The translations under genes and the position numbers were made by a program. A DNA stretch of 20,861 nucleotides from GCA-2688775 sp964524225 (GTDB taxonomy: Archaea > Nanobdellota > Nanobdellia > Woesearchaeales > GW2011-AR4), in contig CAZGEW010000016.1 in the NCBI GenBank assembly GCA_964524225.1, forward strand, positions 1 through 20,861. The letters are read 5' to 3'. The notes under the pieces are model-generated. The model did not search any database. It was not told where the DNA came from and saw only the letters and a program-made list of their open reading frames with translations. How positions within the stretch are numbered: the stretch's first letter is position 1; each line of letters opens with the position of its first letter. Positions 5,857-13,280 of this stretch are shown here, one piece after another.

Positions 5857-6999
5857 TTAAGGTGATGCGTAATTTACTGCTCCAAAGGCATCTACTCTGC
5901 CCCAGCCATAACTATTATCCTTACCTGATTTTCCTAAATCTTTTGCTGTTTTGAATAATGCATCTTCTACTTGATTTACACTATATGAAGTATGGTTAAA
6001 TTTAATCAAAGCCACTGTTCCACTTACAACAGGAGTTGCCATACTTGTACCGCTTGCTGTTGCATAGGAACTGCCAAGCCATGCAGAATAAAGATTAACA
6101 CCTGGGGCAGTAATATCAACGGCTTTTCCCCTTCCAGAGAAGCTTGCAATTTTGTCAGCGCTATCCACTGCACCAACAGTTGTTGAATAACTTATACACC
6201 CTGGAATCGAAACTCCTAAACTGCCACTATTGCCAGCAGCAGAAACTACCACAGTTCCCTTTTCCCTTGCATATTTAATGGCATTAGTTAAATCTGGCAT
6301 TACGGAATTGCAAAATCCTTTGAAGACGTATGGGAAAGAACTTCCCAAGCTCATGCTTATAGCATCTGCATTAAAATCATCTTCTGTTCCATTGATGCCA
6401 TCTGGTCCGTCAACTGCCCAATAAATGGCAGCAACTACGTCACTAAAGAAACCTGAGCCAGAAGCAGAAAGGACCTTTCCAGCAATTATTCCAGTTGCAG
6501 GAGCAACACCCTTAGCCTTCGGGTCTATGCCATCTGCAGTTATAATTCCAGCAACATGGCTTCCATGACCGTTATCGTCAAATGGATCATCATCATTGTT
6601 CACAAAATCTTTACCGCCAAGGTAACTTGAGTTTAGTTCTGGGTGGTTATAGTTGTATCCTGTGTCTAGCACAACAATTTTTCTTCCTTCACCAGTATTA
6701 CCACTTGACTGAACTAAGTGAGCATTTATTTGCTTGTTAGCGTTAACGTCCACTGCAAAAACTTGTATATCTTCTTGTAGTCCTAATGAGTAGGCAATTT
6801 CTTCAGGGCAAACTAATGCCTTCAAGGTTTTGGCTTCTCTTACTATCTTACAGCCTTTTTCTATGGCACTATTAATCTCCTTGTCAGAATGGGCGATAAA
6901 CCTCTTATAATTAACCTTATTTTGAGCAGAGGTTACTAAAGCTATAGCTAATGTCAATATTATCAGTATCATAAAGAAAATTGTCCATTTCTTCTCCAT
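5857..6999 (-). CDS. Exported subtilisin-like serine protease (family S8)
   Basis: Residues 1-25 are a signal peptide (KK, long hydrophobic core, VTSA-Q). A short propeptide-like region of about 80 residues, with C50 and C64, precedes the S8 catalytic domain. The catalytic set is complete: D112 in VVLDTG, H145 in GHGSHVAG, oxyanion N257 in AAGNSG and S319 in GTSMATP. C230 and C268 may form a disulfide. The protein ends just after the domain, so no cell-surface anchor is seen and it is probably secreted or held between membrane and envelope. Possible jobs are nutrient proteolysis, maturation of envelope proteins or attack on neighbours; the sequence does not decide. The transcript is predicted leaderless. 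Confidence 0.93.
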   Translation of the reverse strand: MEKKWTIFFMILIILTLAIALVTSAQNKVNYKRFIAHSDKEINSAIEKGCKIVREAKTLKALVCPEEIAYSLGLQEDIQVFAVDVNANKQINAHLVQSSGNTGEGRKIVVLDTGYNYNHPELNSSYLGGKDFVNNDDDPFDDNGHGSHVAGIITADGIDPKAKGVAPATGIIAGKVLSASGSGFFSDVVAAIYWAVDGPDGINGTEDDFNADAISMSLGSSFPYVFKGFCNSVMPDLTNAIKYAREKGTVVVSAAGNSGSLGVSIPGCISYSTTVGAVDSADKIASFSGRGKAVDITAPGVNLYSAWLGSSYATASGTSMATPVVSGTVALIKFNHTSYSVNQVEDALFKTAKDLGKSGKDNSYGWGRVDAFGAVNYASP

Positions 7000-7020
7000 G
7001 TTGTATGGTAAAACATAGCA

Positions 7021-7031
7021 ATTTATAAATA
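7021..7031 (-). promoter_or_regulatory. TATA box of the subtilisin-like protease gene
   Basis: TATTTATAAAT on the minus strand is centred 27 nt before ATG 6999, the distance expected when transcription starts at the start codon. No ribosome binding site is present, in keeping with a leaderless mRNA. Confidence 0.55.
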
Positions 7032-7074
7032 TTTCTATTTGTTTTGCTATCTATCAGTGTTAAAAGTAAGCAGA

Positions 7075-8076
7075 TTACTCATAACACAATACAGTTCTCG
7101 CAATATTCTTTATAGATGCTGCTGTTGCCTTCAAATTCTCAATTATTTGGGCAACTGCTATCAAATTAGAGTTTGTAGTCTTTCCCTTTATACACGCATG
7201 TACGTTTGTATATTTCTCTAGAAATTTATCATATGAAGCAATCCTGTCCTTATTAGTTACTTCTATTTGAAATGCAGTTTCTCTTTCTTGATTGTAGTAA
7301 GATTTCATGGCATTATTGTAGGTATCTGCTATTTCGATGTGCAACAATTCTAACTCACTTAAGGTTGCTCTATTAAAATGAGAAGTGCATAAGTATCTTG
7401 CGATTCTCTTCTGCCTATCAGCAATTTTCTCAAGCCTCAAGATTACAAGTGTGTCACTATGTAGGTGCCATGGCTCTATGCCAAGTAATTTGGCTATTCT
7501 TGGATTTTTTAAGGCGTTCTTAATAACTCTATAAGATAAGAAGTATAACCTATTAACATCAATATCCCTATTTTGTATGCTGTCATAAAGAGGATGGCCT
7601 TTGTAGCATAGTATAGCATCTTCAATCATTGCCCTTGTTATTATATCCATCCTTCTTATGATATTTTTAATAGAAATTTCATTGATGTTTATCAAGTTCT
7701 TGGCAACAATTCTAGTTGAGGTTTGCTCCATTATCTCTAATCCCGACAAGTTCCTTATAATGTCCTTAATTTTAGGAGCATTCTTATAGGCTTTATCAAA
7801 TAATATATTTATAGTATCATAGCCATTTAAGTAAGAGGATACAATTTCTGCTTTCGTCAATTCAATATCGCTCCCTTGTACTTCTATACTACATTCTTTT
7901 GAATCCTGTTTTTGTTCCTGTTGGTTAGCCCTTAGAATTAGCTCTACTCCATCATTATCTATAGATATCAAATCACCCTTCTTTAAATTATTCTTCTCAA
8001 CCCAGTCTTTAGGCATCGATACTATATACGAACCCTTACCAAAACTTATTAATCTTCTGATATCAATTTTAACCAC
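7075..8076 (-). CDS. AbrB/SpoVT DNA-binding domain fused to PhoU-like domain
   Basis: Residues about 3-50 are a swapped-hairpin AbrB/SpoVT domain (GKGSYIVSMPKDWVEKNN, then LKKGDLISI). After a polar linker of about 25 residues, most of the rest (about 105-330) is helical in the PhoU manner, with the E/R-rich helix pattern and RLEKIADRQKRIAR, which recalls the metal- or phosphate-sensing helices of PhoU. Archaeal proteins with this pairing are annotated as phosphate-uptake regulators. No pst transporter or phosphate kinase lies nearby, so its target here is unknown. The start is GTG, with purine-rich GAAGGGG close by. It is divergent from the mini-gene operon at 8277, across 200 nt of AT-rich DNA, and could regulate it. 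Confidence 0.85.
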   Translation of the reverse strand: MVKIDIRRLISFGKGSYIVSMPKDWVEKNNLKKGDLISIDNDGVELILRANQQEQKQDSKECSIEVQGSDIELTKAEIVSSYLNGYDTINILFDKAYKNAPKIKDIIRNLSGLEIMEQTSTRIVAKNLININEISIKNIIRRMDIITRAMIEDAILCYKGHPLYDSIQNRDIDVNRLYFLSYRVIKNALKNPRIAKLLGIEPWHLHSDTLVILRLEKIADRQKRIARYLCTSHFNRATLSELELLHIEIADTYNNAMKSYYNQERETAFQIEVTNKDRIASYDKFLEKYTNVHACIKGKTTNSNLIAVAQIIENLKATAASIKNIARTVLCYE

Positions 8077-8230
8077 CCCTTCTTTCAGCTAAAATCAAAA
8101 TATTAAGCTATTAGATGATTAATATGATATATATAAATATTGTTGTTCTTAATAATAGATATTAAAGAATATAATGCAGTATATGGATAATTTTTTTATC
8201 ATATAATATATATATTATATAGGTTAACTA

Positions 8231-8246
8231 TTTATATTTATATAAC
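8231..8246 (+). promoter_or_regulatory. TATA region of the mini-gene operon
   Basis: TTTATATTTATATAAC lies centred about 27 nt before 8265. Starting transcription there would give a 12-nt leader that is essentially GGGGTGAT before GTG 8277. The 8077-8230 stretch between this and the PhoU gene is almost pure A/T with many TATA-like runs, and I see no gene in it. Confidence 0.45.
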
Positions 8247-8276
8247 ATTTAGGAAATTTAAATGGGGGTGATTGTG

Positions 8277-8426
8277 GTGGGAGTTAAAAAAATATACTCT
8301 GACGATGAAAAAAGCGAAGACGACACCAATGTTTATTCCAAAGGTGTACGTGAATCCTTGCTTGACAATGACGAATTAAGTCCAGTGGAAGAGGCTTTCT
8401 TGAGTGGCTATGAGGATGCAATTTAG
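8277..8426 (+). CDS. Small acidic protein (49 aa), unknown
   Basis: A 49-residue acidic protein starting GVKKIYSDDEKSEDD after the initiator and ending SPVEEAFLSGYEDAI. It has no cysteine and no membrane segment. The coding case rests on the ribosome binding site: GGTGAT at 8267-8272 is exactly 4 nt before GTG 8277, as for the genes at 377 and 13281. The frame could extend to ATG 8262, but the TATA position would put that codon upstream of the message. The C-terminal EEAFLSGYEDA looks like a conserved helix; I have the impression of similar tails in DPANN small proteins, which needs a search. First gene of a three-gene run. Confidence 0.6.
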   Translation: MGVKKIYSDDEKSEDDTNVYSKGVRESLLDNDELSPVEEAFLSGYEDAI

Positions 8427-8430
8427 TAAA

Positions 8431-8571
8431 ATGGCAATGTATATTTGCTTCAACTGTGGAACCATAATTAGAAAAAGTGCATTAAATGATCCATATATGT
8501 GCAAGGATTGTGAAAAGCTAATTGAAGGAGCAGAAGATATAGAAAGGTATCTTCACCTTGACAATTATTAG
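8431..8571 (+). CDS. Small zinc-ribbon protein (46 aa)
   Basis: The 46 residues hold two knuckles, C6-F-N-C9 and C24-K-D-C27, spaced as a single zinc ribbon, followed by a 19-residue acidic helix (KLIEGAEDIERYLHL). This resembles the compact Rpo12/rubredoxin-like ribbons, but the knuckles do not match Rpo12 well enough to call it that. ATG 8431 begins 4 nt after the previous stop, so translation is probably coupled. It may bind nucleic acid or a protein partner. Too short for most gene finders, but codon use and the intact Cys pattern argue that it is real. Confidence 0.6.
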   Translation: MAMYICFNCGTIIRKSALNDPYMCKDCEKLIEGAEDIERYLHLDNY

Positions 8572-8575
8572 GAAA

Positions 8576-8869
8576 ATGAAACTGCATCAACAATTTGACT
8601 TGAATGTTAATATATTAGATAATGATACAATTGAGCATATTTCAAAAAAATTAAATCGAATTCCAGAGCTAATAGAAGTATTAAGTAAAAATTTAATTCA
8701 AAAAGGTTATGCTGTTATTATTTCATCTGCATATTACATGGGCTTACCCCAAAGCATAACAGTTATGAAGGATTTTAGTGGGCCTTTTGTTATGCTATAC
8801 TCTACAAAGATTAAGAAAGACTTTGAGAATATTTCTAAAACATTAGGAATTGGGAAATTATTTAAATAA
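8576..8869 (+). CDS. Unknown small protein (97 aa)
   Basis: A 97-residue soluble protein of unknown family. Two helical segments (DTIEHISKKLNRIPELIEV and a following LSKNLIQKGY) lead into strand-like segments (YAVIISSAYYM, GPFVMLYSTKI) and a final helix ending GIGKLFK. The frame extends back to TTG 8558 inside the preceding gene, but ATG 8576 with AGGA just before it and a 4-nt gap from the previous stop is more natural. It is the third gene of the operon. Its last 12 nt overlap the end of purC; the shared stop region is a palindrome, so both proteins end LFK. Confidence 0.65.
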   Translation: MKLHQQFDLNVNILDNDTIEHISKKLNRIPELIEVLSKNLIQKGYAVIISSAYYMGLPQSITVMKDFSGPFVMLYSTKIKKDFENISKTLGIGKLFK

Positions 8870-9814
8870 TGTCTTATTCTCAATTCTTTTCAAAACATTC
8901 TCATTTTTTGCTTTAAACTCTTTTCCAGTTATCATCTCATATGCAGTAATGTATCTTTTTGCAGCCTCGATCTTTACTTCATCTGGAATGTGTGGAATTG
9001 GTCCCTCTCCTACAAACCCTCGATTAGACAACCATTGCCTTACATATTCCTTGTCGAGTTTTTGTGGTTCTTGTCCTTTAGAAAATAATTCGTCATAAGT
9101 ATCCTTAATCCAGAATCTTGATGAATCTGGAGTATGAATTTCATCAATTAAAACAAGCTCTCCGTTAAAACTACCAAACTCATATTTTGTATCTACAAGT
9201 ATCAAATTTTGTTTTGCAACAAAATTTGATCCAAATTCAAATAAAGCGAGTGCTGCACTTTCCATCTTTCTGTAAGTTTTTTCATCAACTAAACCTCTTT
9301 TGAGTATTTCTTCTCCTGAAATTGATTCGTCATGCAAGCCATACTCCGCTTTGGTTGATGGTGTTATTATAGGCTTATCAAATTTCTGGTTTTTCTTCAA
9401 TCCATCTGGTAAAATATTACCGCAGAAATTTCTTACACCTCTTTCATAATTGTACCATGCAGATGTTGTTGTAACGCCAGTTATATAGCCTCTTACAACC
9501 ATCTCAACAGGATATGGTTTGCATTCATTGACAATCATAACATTAGGGTCAGGAACATTGATAACATGATTTTCAACAATATTTTTAGTTTTCTCAAACC
9601 AAAAAGCAGATATTTGATTTAGAACTTGACCCTTAAATGGAATTGAGCACAAGATTCTGTCAAAAGCAGAAATTCTGTCTGTTGTTATAATAATTCTTTT
9701 ACCATTAATTATGTAGTTGTCTCTGACTTTACCTTCATATTTTCTGCCGATATTGAAATTGGTTTTGTCTAAGGTGTGTTTCAATTGTTTTTTGATTATA
9801 GTGTCGGAGAGCAT
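8858..9814 (-). CDS. purC: SAICAR synthetase (phosphoribosylaminoimidazole-succinocarboxamide synthase)
   Basis: Joins aspartate to CAIR using ATP to form SAICAR, a late step of IMP synthesis (EC 6.3.2.6). Recognisable blocks are GKVRDNY (about 28-34), DRISAFDRIL (46-55), PVEMVVRGYITG (102-113), LVDTKYEFG (206-214) and IDEIHTPDSSRFW (223-235). The 318 residues match the longer ADE1-like form, not the short bacterial type of about 240. No other purine gene is in the window, so it is either scattered or part of an incomplete pathway. ATG 9814 has nearby AT-rich promoter sequence, and a second TATA is near 9906-9913. Confidence 0.95.
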   Translation of the reverse strand: MLSDTIIKKQLKHTLDKTNFNIGRKYEGKVRDNYIINGKRIIITTDRISAFDRILCSIPFKGQVLNQISAFWFEKTKNIVENHVINVPDPNVMIVNECKPYPVEMVVRGYITGVTTTSAWYNYERGVRNFCGNILPDGLKKNQKFDKPIITPSTKAEYGLHDESISGEEILKRGLVDEKTYRKMESAALALFEFGSNFVAKQNLILVDTKYEFGSFNGELVLIDEIHTPDSSRFWIKDTYDELFSKGQEPQKLDKEYVRQWLSNRGFVGEGPIPHIPDEVKIEAAKRYITAYEMITGKEFKAKNENVLKRIENKTLFK

Positions 9815-9905
9815 TTTAATCTTAAAAAATGTTATAATATTAATATTATATAAGATTATCGGAAATTGTATGTATTAAGTTACGAGGCATACTTTAACAA
9901 TCCCC

Positions 9906-9913
9906 TATAAATA
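9906..9913 (-). promoter_or_regulatory. Candidate distal TATA box for purC
   Basis: ATTTATAG on the minus strand predicts a start near 9882 and a purC leader of about 68 nt. A nearer AT-rich run at 9832-9852 could instead give a short leader. Without transcript data I cannot choose. Confidence 0.3.
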
Positions 9914-10034
9914 TTTTTCAAAAAGTTTAAGTATTCTTAGTTACTTAACTAGTAAATCAACCATCTCAATTCTCATCAAATGGCCAGTACCCATTTGTTC
10001 AAAAGTTAATCCCTAATGATGAATTAAGAAAATT

Positions 10035-10040
10035 TTTATA
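10035..10040 (+). promoter_or_regulatory. TATA box of the phosphoesterase gene
   Basis: TTTATA within TTTTTATAAG is centred about 35 nt before ATG 10073, predicting a leader of about 8 nt without a Shine-Dalgarno sequence. Confidence 0.4.
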
Positions 10041-10072
10041 AGAGTTATAAGTACTAACTTAATTTTACACAA

Positions 10073-10675
10073 ATGAAAATACTAGCATTTACCGACATTC
10101 ATGGATCACTATCTGCACTTAAAAAGATAGCTAAAAAAGTAGAATCAAATAAGATAGATTTATTAGTATGTGCTGGTGACATATCTATGCTTGAACGCAA
10201 TATATTAAGCATAGTTAAAAAACTGAATAAATTAAATAAAAAGATCATAATTGTTCATGGAAACCACGAAGATAGCAAAACTATAGCTAACTACGCTAAA
10301 TTATTTAAAAATATTATTTTTATACATAAGAATTATGCTATAGAAGATAATACATTATTTTTAGGTTATGGAGGCGGAGGTTTTTCGCTTATAGATAAAG
10401 AGTTTGACAAAACTGCAACAAAGTTCAAAAAGTTAATAATAAACAATAACAACAAGAAAATAGTTCTGGTTACGCATGCCCCTCCATATAAAACAAAACT
10501 TGATAAATTAGTTGGAGGCTATTGTGGAAATAAGTCAATAAGGAAATTTGTTGAAAAAAATAAAATTGATTTAGTTGTTTGTGGCCATCTACATGAAAAT
10601 TTCGGCAAAGATGATATGATAAAGAAAACAAAAATAATAAATCCAAGTCCTTTTGGAAAGATTGTTATTGTTTGA
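10073..10675 (+). CDS. Calcineurin-like metallophosphoesterase
   Basis: A 200-residue single-domain enzyme of the YfcE/MJ0936-like type, which hydrolyses phosphomono- or diesters with two metal ions. The metal and catalytic motifs are all present: D8-x-H10 in TDIHGS, G35-D36 in AGDIS, G63-N64-H65-E66, H135 in THAPP and G171-H172-L173-H174. The GYGGGGFS segment at 98-105 is typical of archaeal members. The substrate cannot be inferred from sequence. It is encoded alone, converging on the DUF457 protein gene with a 1-nt gap between stops. Confidence 0.92.
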   Translation: MKILAFTDIHGSLSALKKIAKKVESNKIDLLVCAGDISMLERNILSIVKKLNKLNKKIIIVHGNHEDSKTIANYAKLFKNIIFIHKNYAIEDNTLFLGYGGGGFSLIDKEFDKTATKFKKLIINNNNKKIVLVTHAPPYKTKLDKLVGGYCGNKSIRKFVEKNKIDLVVCGHLHENFGKDDMIKKTKIINPSPFGKIVIV

Positions 10676-10676
10676 G

Positions 10677-11174
10677 TTATGTAATAAAACATTTGTCGCC
10701 GATATAATCTTCTACAAGGTGAAGTAATTGCCCTATGAATAAACATATAAACCAAAAGATAGGAACAAAAATTGAGAAAGAATTTGATATCAACCAATAG
10801 TATACTAAAGATAACAAAAAGACAACAAGAATTGAACTTGCAAGGACTCCTAATTTGGTATGTAATGTTTTTCTATGACCTATTCTCATTTTCAATATTT
10901 TTGATAAAGGATACTCTAAAAATTTGATTATATGCGCTAATGGTGATAATATTGTGTGATAAATATAAGACCCTTTATCTTCACTATCAGAATCTGGCAA
11001 AATTGCTCCTAGTAAATACGACCCAATTCCAAACAAAAGTACTAAAATAGTTTCTTCATGATAAATAGTAGAAAATAAAGAATAGGATGTCTGAATTTTG
11101 TTGTAAGCAATCATTATTACTATTATAACAAATATAACAATTAAATGAAATAATAAATGCTCTCTTGCCTTCAT
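10677..11174 (-). CDS. YdjM/DUF457-like membrane-bound metal-dependent hydrolase
   Basis: A 165-residue membrane protein with about four hydrophobic segments (about 7-24, 41-59, 108-128, 134-150). The family's polar residues are in place: R4 and H6 before the first helix, LPDSD with D61 and D63, HR at 100-101 with H105, and H152/D156 in LLHLVEDY. Related proteins are annotated as membrane-bound metal-dependent hydrolases, probably acting on lipids, but the reaction here is not known. A TTG at 11195 would extend it by seven residues into taw1; ATG 11174, with AAAAGGAT about 8 nt upstream, is preferred. It follows taw1 by 13 nt and should be cotranscribed. Confidence 0.75.
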   Translation of the reverse strand: MKAREHLLFHLIVIFVIIVIMIAYNKIQTSYSLFSTIYHEETILVLLFGIGSYLLGAILPDSDSEDKGSYIYHTILSPLAHIIKFLEYPLSKILKMRIGHRKTLHTKLGVLASSILVVFLLSLVYYWLISNSFSIFVPIFWFICLFIGQLLHLVEDYIGDKCFIT

Positions 11175-11187
11175 ATTTAAATCCTTT

Positions 11188-12138
11188 TCACTCAAACTTC
11201 ATAACCCTGCCTTCGAAATCTTCCTGCATAAGCAAAACAACCCTAGAAGGCTCATGCTCATCAATTAATTTATAATCAGCATGCTTTGCTATTTCAATTG
11301 CAAATTTCTTTACTTCTTCATGACTTGGCATATTTTCCTGCTCAAGCCTTTCTCTTGACATGCCAACCCACATATAGGCTTTGACTTCAACAAACATAGG
11401 ATTGCTTAGCTTTATAATTTCAGCCCATTGCTCAGCCTTAACCATATTTAAACCCTTGATTAATGTAAACCTTAATACAGTTCTGGTCTTTTCTCTTAAC
11501 CTTGGCAACATGCTTAAGGTCTTTTGCAGAGCCTGCCATGCATTCTTTATTATGGGTCTGTCAATAATGTTAAATAACTCTTCGTTTGGAGCATCAACAG
11601 AAATGTAAAGCTGTGTTGGTGGCTCTTCCAGCAATCTTTCAATTCTGTATGGCAACAAACCATTGCTTACAACAAATGTTGAAAAATTCCTTCCCTTATA
11701 CTCCCTAATTAGCTCAGTTAGTCTTGGGTACAAAGTTGGCTCACCATCTAGTGAAATAGCAACATGCTGTGGATGCATAGCACTTTCAAACTTATCTTTA
11801 CTTGTTTTTTCATTACCTCCAAATCCAGAAAGCAGCTTTCTTTGGGCTTTTATAGTCCCCTCAACTATATCAACAGGGGCGTCAATGCCATCTTGCATTG
11901 CTGGTTCTGTATGGTATCTTAAATCGCGCCAGCAAAAAACACAGGCATTATTACATGTAAATGTAGGTGTCATCTGTATGCATTGATTGCTTTTAATACC
12001 ATAAAACCTATTTTTATAGCAACCACCTTCTCCTCTTAAGTCACTTTTTGTCCAGTGACATATCTTAACTCTTGTATGATTTCCAACAACCTCATATTGC
12101 TGATTCTTAAGTATTAGTTTAACATCTGCAGTAATCAT
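11188..12138 (-). CDS. taw1: tRNA 4-demethylwyosine synthase (radical SAM)
   Basis: Taw1/TYW1 condenses N1-methylguanosine-37 of tRNA-Phe with pyruvate-derived carbons to form the tricyclic 4-demethylwyosine (EC 4.1.3.44). The radical-SAM cluster motif is C62-x3-C66-x2-C69 (CNNACVFCW). C27, C40 and C53 upstream match the three ligands of the second 4Fe-4S cluster typical of this enzyme, and the GECYKNRFYGI-like region (GGCYKNRFYGI) and ISLDGEPTLYP are characteristic. The 316 residues are normal for archaeal Taw1, which lacks the flavodoxin domain of the eukaryotic protein. The start lies about 25 nt from a shared TATA element and appears leaderless. Its partner gene for the m1G37 methyl group is not in this window. 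Confidence 0.95.
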   Translation of the reverse strand: MITADVKLILKNQQYEVVGNHTRVKICHWTKSDLRGEGGCYKNRFYGIKSNQCIQMTPTFTCNNACVFCWRDLRYHTEPAMQDGIDAPVDIVEGTIKAQRKLLSGFGGNEKTSKDKFESAMHPQHVAISLDGEPTLYPRLTELIREYKGRNFSTFVVSNGLLPYRIERLLEEPPTQLYISVDAPNEELFNIIDRPIIKNAWQALQKTLSMLPRLREKTRTVLRFTLIKGLNMVKAEQWAEIIKLSNPMFVEVKAYMWVGMSRERLEQENMPSHEEVKKFAIEIAKHADYKLIDEHEPSRVVLLMQEDFEGRVMKFE

Positions 12139-12158
12139 AACTATTGTTAAGATACAAA

Positions 12159-12166
12159 TATATATA
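12159..12166. promoter_or_regulatory. Shared TATA element between taw1 and the unknown gene at 12191
   Basis: TATATATA is centred about 25 nt from the taw1 start (12138, minus) and about 28 nt from ATG 12191 (plus). One symmetrical element can therefore serve two divergent leaderless genes. No ribosome binding site precedes either start. Confidence 0.5.
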
Positions 12167-12190
12167 AACTTTAGGTTTTATATTCAATTT

Positions 12191-12700
12191 ATGGAGTTGA
12201 AACCAGCACTTAAAAAGCTAGAAGAAAACCGAGATTTTAAGGAATGGAAGAGTAAAAACAAGAGTTGTTATTTATCTTATGCCTTTAAAATACCGCAAGA
12301 CACGCTTTCTGAAGAATGGCAGCTTGGTTTTTACAATAAGAAAAAGGATAAAATTACAACATTTATAGTAAGTGTTGATGCTATTAAAATAAGGCCTGAA
12401 GAAGAAGTATTTAAGAAAGATAAAATGCAGGTTAATGAGATTAAGCTTGACAAAGTAAAACTAACATTTGATACAATAATTTTAAGGGCAAACGAATTCC
12501 AAGAAAAGAATTTTCCTCATGACAAGAGCATTAAAACAATAGCAATTTTGCAGAATATAGCAGAGCTTGGTGATGTGTGGAATATAACATATTTGACAGA
12601 ATCATTTAAAACCCTAAATATGAAGATAGATGCTTCTAATGGTAAAGTAATTAAGCATAATCTCTACTCTGTTTTTGATTTTAGCAAACAGAATAGTTGA
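12191..12700 (+). CDS. Unknown soluble protein (169 aa)
   Basis: I do not recognise the family firmly. The protein is basic and mixed alpha/beta, with a first helix (ALKKLEENRDFKEW), strands around SYAFKIP and WQLGFYNKK, and a C-terminal part (WNITYLTESFKTLNMKIDA, then NGKVIKHNLYSVFDF) that resembles a PepSY-type alpha/beta unit: helix, strand, turn with NGK, strand. There is no signal peptide or membrane helix, so it should act in the cytoplasm. The gene is leaderless and divergent from taw1, and is followed after 123 nt by dut. Confidence 0.65.
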   Translation: MELKPALKKLEENRDFKEWKSKNKSCYLSYAFKIPQDTLSEEWQLGFYNKKKDKITTFIVSVDAIKIRPEEEVFKKDKMQVNEIKLDKVKLTFDTIILRANEFQEKNFPHDKSIKTIAILQNIAELGDVWNITYLTESFKTLNMKIDASNGKVIKHNLYSVFDFSKQNS

Positions 12701-12782
12701 TATAAATAATTGATATAGTTACAAAATAACTTACTAAATCTATATTTTCAAATTACGAATTCTTTAAATATAAGTTAATATG

Positions 12783-12815
12783 AAAAAATTTGTTTTCTTT
12801 GAAAACAAATTTTTT
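12783..12815. promoter_or_regulatory. 15-bp perfect dyad directly before dut
   Basis: AAAAAATTTGTTTTC (12783-12797) and its exact inverse (12801-12815) flank a 3-nt centre, ending 8 nt before ATG 12824. TTTAAATATA at 12763-12772 predicts transcription start near 12795, inside the dyad, so a DNA operator is more likely than an RNA hairpin of dut. It could also end transcripts from the gene at 12191, since a T6 run closes the stem. Confidence 0.45.
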
Positions 12816-12823
12816 CCTGCAAA

Positions 12824-13255
12824 ATGCTAAAAGTAAAAATCAAAGGGGTAAGAGATGCAAAAATGCCATCTTATGCTCATAAAGGCGACTCTGGTGCGGA
12901 TTTATATGCAGTAGAAGACTATTTGATAAAACCAATGGAAAGAAAACTTATAAGCACTGGTATTAAGGTTGCCATTCCTTATGGCTATGAAGCCCAAATA
13001 AGACCAAAAAGTGGTCTTGCTATTGAGCATGGTATAGGCTATGTCAATGGCATAGGCACAATTGATGCTTCTTATAGGGGAGAGATAAAAATACCTGTGA
13101 TTAATCTTAGCGATAAACCATACAAGATTGAAAAGGGAAAGAAGATAGGACAGATGGTCTTTACTAAAGTTGAAGAAGCTGTATTTGAGGAAGTTGACGA
13201 ATTAGGCAAGACTACGAGAAATGAAGATGGCTTTGGAAGCACTGGCTTAGATTAA
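12824..13255 (+). CDS. dut: dUTP diphosphatase (trimeric dUTPase)
   Basis: Hydrolyses dUTP to dUMP and pyrophosphate, preventing uracil incorporation and feeding dTMP synthesis. All five trimeric dUTPase motifs are visible: I DSGADLYA (22-29), II RPKSGLA (60-66), III GTIDASYRGEI (78-88) with catalytic D81, IV KIGQMVF (107-113) and V RNEDGFGSTG (132-141). Motif III (GTIDASYRGE) points to dUTPase more than to dCTP deaminase, whose motif differs. The length of 143 residues is typical. A perfect 15-bp dyad lies just upstream. The 39-residue ORF at 13281 follows 25 nt downstream with its own ribosome binding site. Confidence 0.95.
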   Translation: MLKVKIKGVRDAKMPSYAHKGDSGADLYAVEDYLIKPMERKLISTGIKVAIPYGYEAQIRPKSGLAIEHGIGYVNGIGTIDASYRGEIKIPVINLSDKPYKIEKGKKIGQMVFTKVEEAVFEEVDELGKTTRNEDGFGSTGLD

Positions 13256-13280
13256 AATCTGTCTAAAAGAGGTGATATTT

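Noticed and set aside
9977..9997. Hairpin CAAATGG / CCATTTG
   Set aside because: A 7-bp stem with 7-nt loop in an intergenic region, without T run or promoter relation; too weak to call.
9952..10016. Minus-strand fragment reading FEQMGTGHLMRIEMVDLLVK
   Set aside because: It looks protein-like but has only about 22 codons, no clear start or ribosome binding site, and ends without neighbours; chance is likely.
11663..11986. 107-codon plus-strand frame inside taw1
   Set aside because: Shadow of taw1 on the opposite strand; no start signals.
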